Below, in pieces: positions 1 to 8,016 of a stretch of DNA of 9,509 nt. The notes under the pieces are model-generated. The model saw only the letters and a program-made list of their open reading frames with translations, searched no databases and was not told where the DNA came from. Positions within the stretch are counted from its first letter, which is position 1. Each line of letters begins with the position of its first letter. Source of the stretch: Helicobacteraceae bacterium (GTDB lineage Bacteria > Campylobacterota > Campylobacteria > Campylobacterales > Sulfurimonadaceae). The translations under genes were made by a program, and so were the position numbers. The stretch lies in NCBI GenBank assembly GCA_027068615.1, contig JAMOQV010000057.1:1-9509 (forward strand), read 5' to 3'.

Positions 1-646
1 CATCAACTGCTTTACTCTCTTTTACCTCTTTTGTTAGCATCTTTTGCTCACTTTGAAGTTTTTTAGACTTTATAGTCTCTTTTGAGTTGATGTGAAAAAC
101 CAACGATGCCACTTTTTTACCATCTTTTTTCTCTTCGATGCTAAAGGAAATATCGCTATTTTCTTTTAGTTCTTGCTCGGCTATGCTTAAAACTTTCATC
201 TTAAAGTTGGAGTATGTTTGAAAACCTTTTGGTACTTCTAGTTTTGACTTTAAATCTTCCAAGTTTATGGTAGCTTTTGATTTATGCTCGTAAGTTTTTA
301 AGATTTTGTATATCGCTCTTGAGTAGTTGCTCGATAGTGAAAAAAATACTTTTAGATTATCTAGTGAAAAATCATCTTTTAACTTTAGTAAAAACTCTTT
401 CACATCATCACTAAACTCAACTTTTACCTTTTCATCTTCATAAGAGAGTTTAAAAAACCAGTTTAATAAAACAGTAGCATTGTTTGTGTTTATCTCCATA
501 GTTTTTGAGATGATTTTTTTTATAAACTTCAAGTCATACCTAGCATCGCTAATGACTATCTCATCATTTTTCAAACCATCTACACATAAGAGTAAAAACT
601 CTATCTCATCATCACTAAACTTGTATTTTGCATTTATTAAGTTCAA
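1..646 (-). CDS. Rep_3 (RepB-like) replication initiator protein, C-terminus cut by window edge
   Basis: Reading the minus strand from 646 gives an uninterrupted frame of 215 codons to the left edge, so the C-terminus is missing. The protein resembles plasmid Rep_3/RepB initiators, which bind iterons or operators through two winged-helix domains. The clearest family segments are YSRAIYKILKTYE (residues 108-120), a LEDLKSKLEVP-type stretch (129-139) and TYSNFKMKVLSIAEQEL (144-160), followed by a SFSIEEKKDGKKV strand (167-179) and a Lys/Glu-rich tail. The TTG start is chosen because AAAAGG lies 6 bases upstream and an in-frame TAA sits two codons before it; the next in-frame ATG is at residue 50 and would remove much of the first domain. 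It is divergent from dnaA across origin block 1. It could be a chromosomal relic of an integrated plasmid or a resident gene with a role at the origin; the sequence does not decide. Family call fairly sure, role unknown. Confidence 0.82.
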   Translation of the reverse strand, partial: MNLINAKYKFSDDEIEFLLLCVDGLKNDEIVISDARYDLKFIKKIISKTMEINTNNATVLLNWFFKLSYEDEKVKVEFSDDVKEFLLKLKDDFSLDNLKVFFSLSSNYSRAIYKILKTYEHKSKATINLEDLKSKLEVPKGFQTYSNFKMKVLSIAEQELKENSDISFSIEEKKDGKKVASLVFHINSKETIKSKKLQSEQKMLTKEVKESKAVD

Positions 647-713
647 ATATTACCTTTTGCTTGTTTTGTAATAGTATAGTAAATATTACAATTTGTGTCA
701 ATAGTAATATTTG
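644..713. repeat. Operator-like inverted repeats over the rep promoter
   Basis: Three copies of an AAATATTAC-type element lie here: CAAATATTAC at 644-653, TAAATATTAC at 680-689 (within GTAAATATTAC, 679-689) and the exact inverted copy GTAATATTTG at 704-713. A second perfect inverted repeat, TTGTAATA (666-673) with TATTACAA (684-691), straddles the -10 box of the rep promoter. The outer copies sit on the TTG start and just upstream of the -35. Rep_3 initiators often repress their own gene by binding inverted repeats as dimers, so autoregulation is the natural inference. No direct iterons of 17-22 bases are visible. Confidence 0.6.
673..701 (-). promoter_or_regulatory. Sigma-70-type promoter of the Rep_3 gene
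   Basis: On the minus strand TTGACA (696-701) is followed after exactly 17 bases by TATACT (673-678). This is a full consensus -35 and a 5/6 match to the -10. Transcription should start near 666, giving a leader of about 20 bases before the TTG start with its AAAAGG ribosome site. This is the best promoter match in the window, stronger than usual in Campylobacterota, where the -35 is often absent. Confidence 0.8.
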
Positions 714-741
714 AAATAAAAATAATTTTTCAATCACTTTA

Positions 742-833
742 TATTCACTTACTCAACTTATTCACATATAGCTTTCTATCTCATTCACATAAGTTTAACC
801 CTTATTTATGGTAGTTCTTGATATTATTCACAT
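742..833 (+). other. oriC: Origin block 1 (oriC1-type) upstream of dnaA: four DnaA boxes
   Basis: Four TTCAC cores, all in the same orientation, lie in the rep-dnaA gap: TATTCACTT (742-750), TTATTCACA (758-766), TCATTCACA (781-789) and TTATTCACA (824-832). TTCAC is the DnaA-box core described for Campylobacterota, and TTATTCACA differs by one base from the E. coli box TTATCCACA. The stretch 700-740 on the left is very AT-rich. The last box lies close to the dnaA start and overlaps a weak -10-like TATTAT (822-827), so DnaA could also repress its own gene here. This covers the whole 647-845 gap together with the rep promoter. Confidence 0.75.
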
Positions 834-857
834 TATAAAAAATTTATGGAGTTTTAT

Positions 858-2168
858 GTGAATATTGGTCAAGAGGTCTTAAAACTGTTAAAAGAGGAGA
901 TAACTGAGGTTGAATATAACCGATATATCAAACAACTTAAGTATGATGAAGAGAAATCTTCTTCTGATTTAGCTATATTTTTAGCTCCAAATGCTCTTGT
1001 ATCAAACTGGATAAAAAGTAAGTTTACAAAAAAACTAGAGCATCTTTTTGAGATAAAAACGGGAAATAAAGTTAGCATCGTTATATCTCTAAAAACAGAA
1101 AGTAAAAAAGTTGTAAACAAAAAGATAATTGAGCAAAAAAATGCAGTACATTCACTACTAAACCCATCTCACACATTTGAAAACTTTATGGTTGGTGGCT
1201 CAAATCAGTTCGCTTATGCAGCAACTAAAAGTGTAAGTGAAAAAGCTGGTCAACTATATAATCCTCTTTTTATATATGGTGGTGTAGGGCTAGGTAAAAC
1301 CCACCTAATGCAGGCTGCTGGTAATGTTTTTCAAAACCAAGGTAAGATAGTTATCTACATAACACTTGAACAGTTTTTAAATGACTTTAGCCGAGCTTTA
1401 AGAAACAAAACTATGGAAAGATTTCGTGAAAAGTACCGTCAATGTGATGTTTTACTTGTAGATGATATACAGTTTTTAAGCTCAAAAGAGTTACTTCAAG
1501 AGGAGTTTTTCCACACTTTTGAAGCACTTCGTGGTGTTGGAAAACAGATCATCATAACAGCAGATAAACACCCTAAAAAGATAGCAGGACTAGAAGAGAG
1601 ACTTCAAAGTCGCTTTGAGTGGGGATTAGTAGCAGATATACAACCACCAGAGTTAGAAACTAAAATCGCCATAATTGAGTCTAAAAGTAAGATAAACAAA
1701 GTAAAACTTACAAAAGAGATTATAAACTATATAGCAACAGTTATAGATAGCAATGTTCGTGAGATAGAGGGTATTTTATCGAAACTTCATGCTTACTCTC
1801 AACTTATGCATGTAGATATAGACTTAGAATTTACAAAAAATGTACTAAAAGACCAGATGCAAGAAAACCGTGAAAACATCACATTAGAGGGCATTACACA
1901 AGTTGTAGCAAAAGATTTAAACATAAAACCTAGTGATATTCGCTCAAAAGGTAGAAGTAAAAATATAGTCTATGCAAGAAGGATTTGTATATATCTTTGT
2001 CGTGAACTTACACAAAATACGATGCCAACACTTGCACAGTACTTTGGTATGAAAGACCATACAGCCATAAGTCATACTCTTAAAAAAATCAACTCTTTAA
2101 TGCAAAATGATGAGGATTTTAAAGCAAAAATAGAAGAATTAACCAATAAAATTACTTCAACTTCGTAA
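858..2168 (+). CDS. dnaA: Chromosomal replication initiator protein DnaA
   Basis: DnaA binds DnaA boxes, forms an ATP-dependent filament and melts the origin. Numbered from the GTG at 858 (436 residues), the protein has a short domain I (about 1-75), the AAA+ core with Walker A GGVGLGKT (141-148) and Walker B LLVDDIQF with Asp 202-203, a box VII-like RLQSRFEWGL (about 248-257), and domain IV with the DnaA signature GMKDHTAISHTLKKI (397-411) that reads the boxes. The start is not certain. An ATG lies four codons upstream at 846 but has no ribosome site, whereas GTG 858 has GGAG (848-851) six bases upstream and gives an N-terminus, MNIGQEVLKLL, resembling my recollection of Campylobacter DnaA. 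The gene lies between the two origin blocks and likely autoregulates through block 1. Confidence 0.97.
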   Translation: MNIGQEVLKLLKEEITEVEYNRYIKQLKYDEEKSSSDLAIFLAPNALVSNWIKSKFTKKLEHLFEIKTGNKVSIVISLKTESKKVVNKKIIEQKNAVHSLLNPSHTFENFMVGGSNQFAYAATKSVSEKAGQLYNPLFIYGGVGLGKTHLMQAAGNVFQNQGKIVIYITLEQFLNDFSRALRNKTMERFREKYRQCDVLLVDDIQFLSSKELLQEEFFHTFEALRGVGKQIIITADKHPKKIAGLEERLQSRFEWGLVADIQPPELETKIAIIESKSKINKVKLTKEIINYIATVIDSNVREIEGILSKLHAYSQLMHVDIDLEFTKNVLKDQMQENRENITLEGITQVVAKDLNIKPSDIRSKGRSKNIVYARRICIYLCRELTQNTMPTLAQYFGMKDHTAISHTLKKINSLMQNDEDFKAKIEELTNKITSTS

Positions 2169-2185
2169 AATAGTATAAAAAAAGA

Positions 2186-2191
2186 TATAAT
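2186..2191 (+). promoter_or_regulatory. Possible -10 element for dnaN
   Basis: A perfect TATAAT lies 18 bases after the dnaA stop, with AT-rich DNA but no recognisable -35 upstream. That fits Campylobacterota promoters, which often lack a -35. A transcript from here would begin at about 2198, at the inverted DnaA boxes, and would cross origin block 2 before dnaN. AT-rich DNA makes chance matches common. Confidence 0.35.
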
Positions 2192-2197
2192 TATAAA

Positions 2198-2323
2198 AGT
2201 GAATGAGTGTGAATAGAAACAAAAATGTTTGTCACGACTCAAAATAACAGCAGTACGGGGTTAAAAGGGTATATTCACATATTCACGACCCCCTACTACT
2301 AACTACTAAAATTTATATATTAT
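2198..2323 (+). other. oriC: Origin block 2 (oriC2-type) with DnaA boxes, DnaA-trio tract and unwinding region
   Basis: The dnaA-dnaN gap holds two inverted boxes (GTGAA at 2199-2203 and 2209-2213), a variant TGTCACGAC (2230-2238), and two tandem boxes eight bases apart (TTCAC at 2274-2278 and 2282-2286). A C-run (2289-2293), CTA trios (three at 2293-2301, two more at 2303-2308) and a purely A/T stretch (2307-2326) follow directly. Box, GC-rich spacer, 3'-GAT-5' trios, then AT-rich DNA is the layout of the bacterial basal unwinding system (DnaA-trios). Opening is therefore expected at about 2303-2326, just ahead of dnaN. A GGGGT (2257-2261) / ACCCC (2288-2292) inverted pair brackets the tandem boxes. 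Confidence 0.82.
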
Positions 2324-2334
2324 AAAGGGATATT

Positions 2335-3402
2335 ATGAAGATATCTATTTCAAAATCTATACTAGAAAACATCTTAATACATACTCAACCTTTTTTAGAA
2401 AAAAAAGATACTTCTATGATTACATCTCATATCTATATGAATGTAAATGACTCAACTCTAATATTAAAATCTACTGATAATGAAATAGGCATCAGTATAA
2501 AAACAAATCAAATCAATTCTTTTGAAAATGGTTCTATAACTGCAAATGGTAAAAAATTTTTAGATATAGTAAGAATTTTAAAAGATGAAGAGATAGATCT
2601 AGAAGTTAAAAATGAAACTTTATATATATCACAAAATAGTTCTAATTTTAAATTACCTAGTTTTAATTATGATGAATTTCCACAATTTCCAGATTATAAA
2701 GAACAAACTCCAATATCAATAGATAGCCAAATACTCATAGCATCATTAAAAAAAATAACACCAGCCATAGATACAAATAACCCAAAATTTGAGCTAAATG
2801 GCGCATTAATGGATATAAAAGAAAACAGTATTAATTTTGCATCAACTGATACTCGTAGATTAGCTGTTGTAAATATAGAAACAACTAATAATAAAGAGTT
2901 ATCTATAATAATACCAAAAAAAGCCATTGTAGAGATTCAAAAACTATTTTTTGATGATATTGAGATATATTATGATGAAACAAATCTTATAATAAACTCT
3001 AAACAATATACTTTTTTTACAAAACTTATAAATGGTAAATTTCCAGAATATACTCGCATCATTCCAAAAGAGATAAAAGCAAATATATTATTACCTAAAG
3101 TAGCTATGATAGATGCTATAAAACAAATAACAACAATATCTACAAATGTTAAACTTATATTTTTAGAAGATGCTATAACATTTGAGAGTTTAAGTGATGA
3201 CAATATAGAAGCAAAAACTCAAATAAACTGTGCAACAAATTTTACAGAAGAGTTTCAAATAGCAATCAATAGTAAGTATTTATTAGATTTTATAAATAAT
3301 ATTGATTCCAATGAATTTTTAATAGGATTAAATGAAGGTAATTTACCATTTATCTTAAGTGATGGTAATTTTAAAACAGTTATAATGCCAATAGTAGCTT
3401 AA
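2335..3402 (+). CDS. dnaN: DNA polymerase III beta subunit (sliding clamp)
   Basis: The beta clamp is a ring-shaped dimer that tethers DNA polymerase III and many repair proteins to DNA. At 355 residues it has the usual length for three clamp domains (about 1-120, 125-245 and 250-355). Family features are the NGKKFLDIVRIL segment (70-81), the ALMDIKENSINFASTDTRRL segment in the second domain, the NGKFPEYTRIIP segment, and the C-terminal VIMPIVA, matching the usual clamp ending (MPxxx). The start is fixed by AAAGGGA (2324-2330) four bases before ATG 2335. The gene looks more AT-rich than gyrB, with many ATA, TTA and AAT codons. It follows dnaA after origin block 2 and probably has its own promoter. 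Confidence 0.96.
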   Translation: MKISISKSILENILIHTQPFLEKKDTSMITSHIYMNVNDSTLILKSTDNEIGISIKTNQINSFENGSITANGKKFLDIVRILKDEEIDLEVKNETLYISQNSSNFKLPSFNYDEFPQFPDYKEQTPISIDSQILIASLKKITPAIDTNNPKFELNGALMDIKENSINFASTDTRRLAVVNIETTNNKELSIIIPKKAIVEIQKLFFDDIEIYYDETNLIINSKQYTFFTKLINGKFPEYTRIIPKEIKANILLPKVAMIDAIKQITTISTNVKLIFLEDAITFESLSDDNIEAKTQINCATNFTEEFQIAINSKYLLDFINNIDSNEFLIGLNEGNLPFILSDGNFKTVIMPIVA

Positions 3403-3411
3403 ATTTAAATA

Positions 3412-3439
3412 TTGAGTATTTTTTATCTAGCTGTATAAT
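3412..3439 (+). promoter_or_regulatory. Likely gyrB promoter
   Basis: TTGAGT (3412-3417) and a perfect TATAAT (3434-3439) are separated by 16 bases in the dnaN-gyrB gap. The transcript would begin near 3446, leaving a leader of about 60 bases. The leader contains a small AGCTA-CTTT-TAGCT hairpin (3458-3471). GyrB is commonly controlled by supercoiling in bacteria, but nothing in the sequence proves this here. Confidence 0.6.
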
Positions 3440-3450
3440 TGAAACAATAA

Positions 3451-5835
<2,385 letters not shown>

Positions 5836-7200
5836 ATGCTTCTCCCACAACTTAAAGAGAGAGAATACCGTTTTAAACTAGCACTTAGGATAGGACTTCC
5901 TATCTTTGGGCTTATACTTGCTTTAATATCACACACTTTTATAACAACTTATGATACTTTAGAGGTATCTTTTTATGTTGAATCTGCAATGCTTCTTATT
6001 GTTAGTATCTACTTTACATTTTATATTATATATCGTGGATTTAATAAAAATATCATAGATAGAGTTACAAATACTTTTTCCAATGAATATCTAATGGAGC
6101 ATCTCAAAAAAGAGATAAAAAATTCTAAAATATATACTTTGATACTATTTAGTGTAGATAATCTTTATGATATAAATAGTATGTACACTTATAAAAATGG
6201 TAATAAAGTCCTTTTAGAAGTTGCTAAGTGGGTAGGGGAGTATTTTGAGAGTAAGGGTATTGATGATTTTGTTATAGGGCATCTAAAAAGTGGAGATTTT
6301 TTACTCGGTTTTGAGGGCAGTGATGCTAAATACAAAACGATGCTAGAGATTATGTGTATAAAAATGAGTGATTTTAAAGTGGATGATATAGAGGTTAAAA
6401 TCTCTTCTGCTATAGTAGATACTTCATATTCTAAAGATTTAGAGTATCTACTAGAGCATCTTTTTGAGATGCAAAAACAAAAATCAACTCAGATAGATTT
6501 AGACCCAAGTGAGTTGGAACTACTTGTAATTGATAGCATCAAGAGTAAAAGTTTTGTGATGGGTTTTCAAGATGTTTTTGAAACTAAAACAGATAAAATT
6601 GTTATAAAAGAATGTTTTGTAAAGCTAAAATCCAAAGAGGAAAAACTACTTTATCCAAAATCATATATGAAAGTTATACAAAAGTATGGTTTAGTTGTTG
6701 AATATAATTTGATGGTTCTTAGTAGCATTATTAAGAGTATAAAAAAAGATGAAACTATAGCTATCAATGTATCTCCAATCTCATTAAGAAATCCTATCTT
6801 TTTATCTAGCATCAAAGAGATGATAGGTAAAAAACTAGAAGATAAAAGAGTGCTTTTTATCATAAGTGAACAGGAATATTACTCAAATATATCGAGATTT
6901 AATCATATACTAAACTCTTTAAGGGAGTTAGGTTTTTTTATAGTTTTAGATAGATTAGGCTCACTTCATACAAGTTTTTTATATCTTCGGGATTTGGATA
7001 TAGATATGGTTCGTTTTGATGCTTTTTATACAAAAGATTTTAACAAGCATCGTTATATTGTAGATGGTTTAAATGAGATGGCTCATAAAAAAGGTTTAAA
7101 AACTTGGATAAAAATGGTGCAAGATAAAGAGACTAAAGAGTTAGTTATAAAAAGTGATATTGATTATATACAGGGAAATTTTTTAGCATCTATTAAGTAA
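5836..7200 (+). CDS. Membrane protein with degenerate GGDEF and EAL domains
   Basis: The 454-residue protein has two N-terminal membrane helices (about 15-38 and 47-67), a GGDEF-like domain (about 75-195) and an EAL-like domain (about 225-454). Active GGDEF domains make cyclic di-GMP and EAL domains degrade it, but both look inactive here: the GGDEF signature reads LKSGDF (150-155), and EAL reads ECF (259-261). The EAL metal-site Asn is kept in INVS (Asn 311), as are Asp 372 and QG (446-447). DDFG has become DRLG (372-375), the KID lysine is Arg 393, and the EGVE glutamates are replaced by Lys 426 and Gln 429. It may act as a cyclic di-GMP receptor or a structural protein. ATG 5836 directly follows the gyrB stop and has no clear ribosome site, suggesting translational coupling to gyrB. 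Domain calls are firm; the function is open. Confidence 0.8.
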   Translation: MLLPQLKEREYRFKLALRIGLPIFGLILALISHTFITTYDTLEVSFYVESAMLLIVSIYFTFYIIYRGFNKNIIDRVTNTFSNEYLMEHLKKEIKNSKIYTLILFSVDNLYDINSMYTYKNGNKVLLEVAKWVGEYFESKGIDDFVIGHLKSGDFLLGFEGSDAKYKTMLEIMCIKMSDFKVDDIEVKISSAIVDTSYSKDLEYLLEHLFEMQKQKSTQIDLDPSELELLVIDSIKSKSFVMGFQDVFETKTDKIVIKECFVKLKSKEEKLLYPKSYMKVIQKYGLVVEYNLMVLSSIIKSIKKDETIAINVSPISLRNPIFLSSIKEMIGKKLEDKRVLFIISEQEYYSNISRFNHILNSLRELGFFIVLDRLGSLHTSFLYLRDLDIDMVRFDAFYTKDFNKHRYIVDGLNEMAHKKGLKTWIKMVQDKETKELVIKSDIDYIQGNFLASIK

Positions 7201-7233
7201 AGATTAATTTTGTTTATATTAATTATTTAAGAG

Positions 7234-7239
7234 TATAAT
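7234..7239 (+). promoter_or_regulatory. Possible promoter (-10) for the 78-residue gene
   Basis: A perfect TATAAT lies 17 bases before the next start codon, with only a poor -35 (TTGTTT, 7210-7215). Transcription would begin near 7246, almost at the AAGGA ribosome site (7247-7251). The leader would thus be very short. The rest of the 7201-7256 gap is AT-rich and shows no terminator. Confidence 0.45.
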
Positions 7240-7256
7240 GTTCGTAAAGGATAAAA

Positions 7257-7493
7257 ATGAATAATTTTTTAAAAAGTATAGTTGAATGGATGATGGAAAA
7301 AGAGGAAGAGATGGCAAAAGAGTGTGCTATCCCTATGAAAGAGATAGATTATCAGATAACAAAAGTACAAGAGCAAAAAGAGACATTGAAAAAAAATTAT
7401 GAAGATTCGATGCAAGAGTTAGATAGTATTTTACAAAGATTACAAAAGATAAAAAATACTGAGATTTTGCGTTGTCAATCATCTAAAAAATAG
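7257..7493 (+). CDS. Small coiled-coil protein of unknown function (78 residues)
   Basis: I do not recognise this family. The start is supported by AAGGA (7247-7251) five bases upstream and a TATAAT box before it. The protein is strongly charged and predicted to be almost wholly helical. Residues 9-22 are acidic (EWMMEKEEEMAKE), and residues 28-66 show heptad-like spacing of Ile, Val, Leu and Met typical of a coiled coil. The tail is basic with a single late Cys (LRCQSSKK). No signal peptide or membrane helix is visible. Its stop codon TAG overlaps the ribosome site of the mini-ORF that follows, so the two may be co-translated. A scaffold or adaptor role is conceivable but unsupported. Confidence 0.65.
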   Translation: MNNFLKSIVEWMMEKEEEMAKECAIPMKEIDYQITKVQEQKETLKKNYEDSMQELDSILQRLQKIKNTEILRCQSSKK

Positions 7494-7502
7494 GGAGATT
7501 TT

Positions 7503-7565
7503 ATGGAAGATAAACTAAGTCAGATTCGTGCCGATATTACAGCTGGAAAATACGATTATTGTTAA
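7503..7565 (+). CDS. Possible 20-residue mini-protein or leader peptide before queF
   Basis: ATG 7503 is preceded by GGGAG (7493-7497) at the ideal spacing of five bases, one of the best ribosome sites in the window, and opens a 20-codon frame, MEDKLSQIRADITAGKYDYC, ending in TAA. The sequence has a helical, protein-like composition and no membrane character. The last sense codons before Cys are TAC GAT TAT (Tyr-Asp-Tyr), which are read by queuosine-containing tRNAs, and the gene downstream is queF; that link is speculative. It could also be the remnant of a longer gene, although no continuation is seen in the other frames. Confidence 0.4.
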   Translation: MEDKLSQIRADITAGKYDYC

Positions 7566-7567
7566 GG

Positions 7568-7573
7568 TATAAT
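7568..7573 (+). promoter_or_regulatory. Likely -10 of the queF promoter
   Basis: A perfect TATAAT starts two bases after the mini-ORF stop, without a clear -35. The transcript would begin near 7580, a few bases before the leader hairpin, giving a 5' leader of about 50 bases for queF. Confidence 0.45.
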
Positions 7574-7582
7574 ACTTTGTAA

Positions 7583-7616
7583 TAACTTGAGTTTGAACTC
7601 AGGTTAATAATAACTT
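7583..7616 (+). promoter_or_regulatory. queF leader with two mutually exclusive hairpins
   Basis: Hairpin A pairs TAACTTGAGT (7583-7592) with ACTCAGGTTA (7597-7606) around a TTGA loop: ten pairs, one of them G-U. Hairpin B pairs AGGTTA (7601-7606) with TAACTT (7611-7616) around ATAA: six pairs, one G-U. B reuses the 3' arm of A, because TAACTT occurs at both 7583-7588 and 7611-7616. B ends one base before the queF ribosome site AGGA (7618-7621). No T-run follows either stem, so they are not intrinsic terminators; control of translation or mRNA stability is the likelier reading. Confidence 0.5.
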
Positions 7617-7629
7617 TAGGAAATACAAA

Positions 7630-8007
7630 ATGAAATATGGTGAAAAAATAGTAACAGAATTTGATGTTGAAAAAGATTTGGAAATATGGCCAAATGAACA
7701 TAATAGAAACTATCTTATAAAGATGACCTTACCTGAGTTTTCTTGTCTTTGTCCAAGAAGTGGATATCCTGATTATGCAACAATTTATTTAGAATATACA
7801 CCAGATAAATGGGTAGTGGAGTTAAAAGCTATCAAACTATATATAAACTCTTTTAGAGATAAACATATAAGTCATGAAAACTCTGCAAATGAGATTTATG
7901 AAGTTTTAGAGAGAAAATTAAAACCAAAATATATGAAGATAGTAGCTGATTATAATCCAAGAGGTAATGTTCATACTGTTATAGAGATAGATAGTTCAAA
8001 ACTTTAG
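7630..8007 (+). CDS. queF: NADPH-dependent 7-cyano-7-deazaguanine reductase QueF
   Basis: QueF reduces the nitrile of preQ0 to the amine preQ1, using two NADPH, in the cytoplasmic pathway to queuosine in the tRNA anticodon. At 125 residues it is the short, one-domain (YkvM-like) type, a member of the T-fold superfamily. The catalytic Cys 41 lies in FSCLCPRSGYPDYA with the proton-donor Asp 48. The QueF signature ELKAIKLYINSFRD (64-77) binds the substrate and NADPH, and His 82-Glu 83 is the conserved HE pair. All key residues are present, so activity is expected. AGGA (7618-7621) lies eight bases before ATG 7630. The gene is preceded by a structured leader and followed after nine bases by an uncharacterised gene. 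Confidence 0.95.
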   Translation: MKYGEKIVTEFDVEKDLEIWPNEHNRNYLIKMTLPEFSCLCPRSGYPDYATIYLEYTPDKWVVELKAIKLYINSFRDKHISHENSANEIYEVLERKLKPKYMKIVADYNPRGNVHTVIEIDSSKL

Positions 8008-8016
8008 AGTGATAAT

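Noticed and set aside
480..671. A 63-residue plus-strand open frame rich in Phe, Ile and Ser
   Set aside because: It lies antisense to the Rep_3 gene and has the composition expected of the reverse complement of an AT-rich coding strand. No ribosome site or family features are seen.
2185..2194. Palindrome ATATAATTAT as part of a terminator after dnaA
   Set aside because: A/T-only and too weak; better explained as a possible -10 element for dnaN.
7204..7222. Inverted repeat TTAAT/ATTAA after the GGDEF-EAL gene as a terminator
   Set aside because: Only five A/T pairs with no following T-run; expected by chance in such AT-rich DNA.
7583..7610. Intrinsic terminator between the mini-ORF and queF
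   Set aside because: The stem is followed by AATAATAAC and no T-run, and it lies a few bases after a likely transcription start.
7583..7621. preQ1-I riboswitch upstream of queF
   Set aside because: The loop between the arms of the main stem is only four bases, too short for the second helix and the ligand-binding cytosine of that class. Kept only as an unclassified two-hairpin leader.
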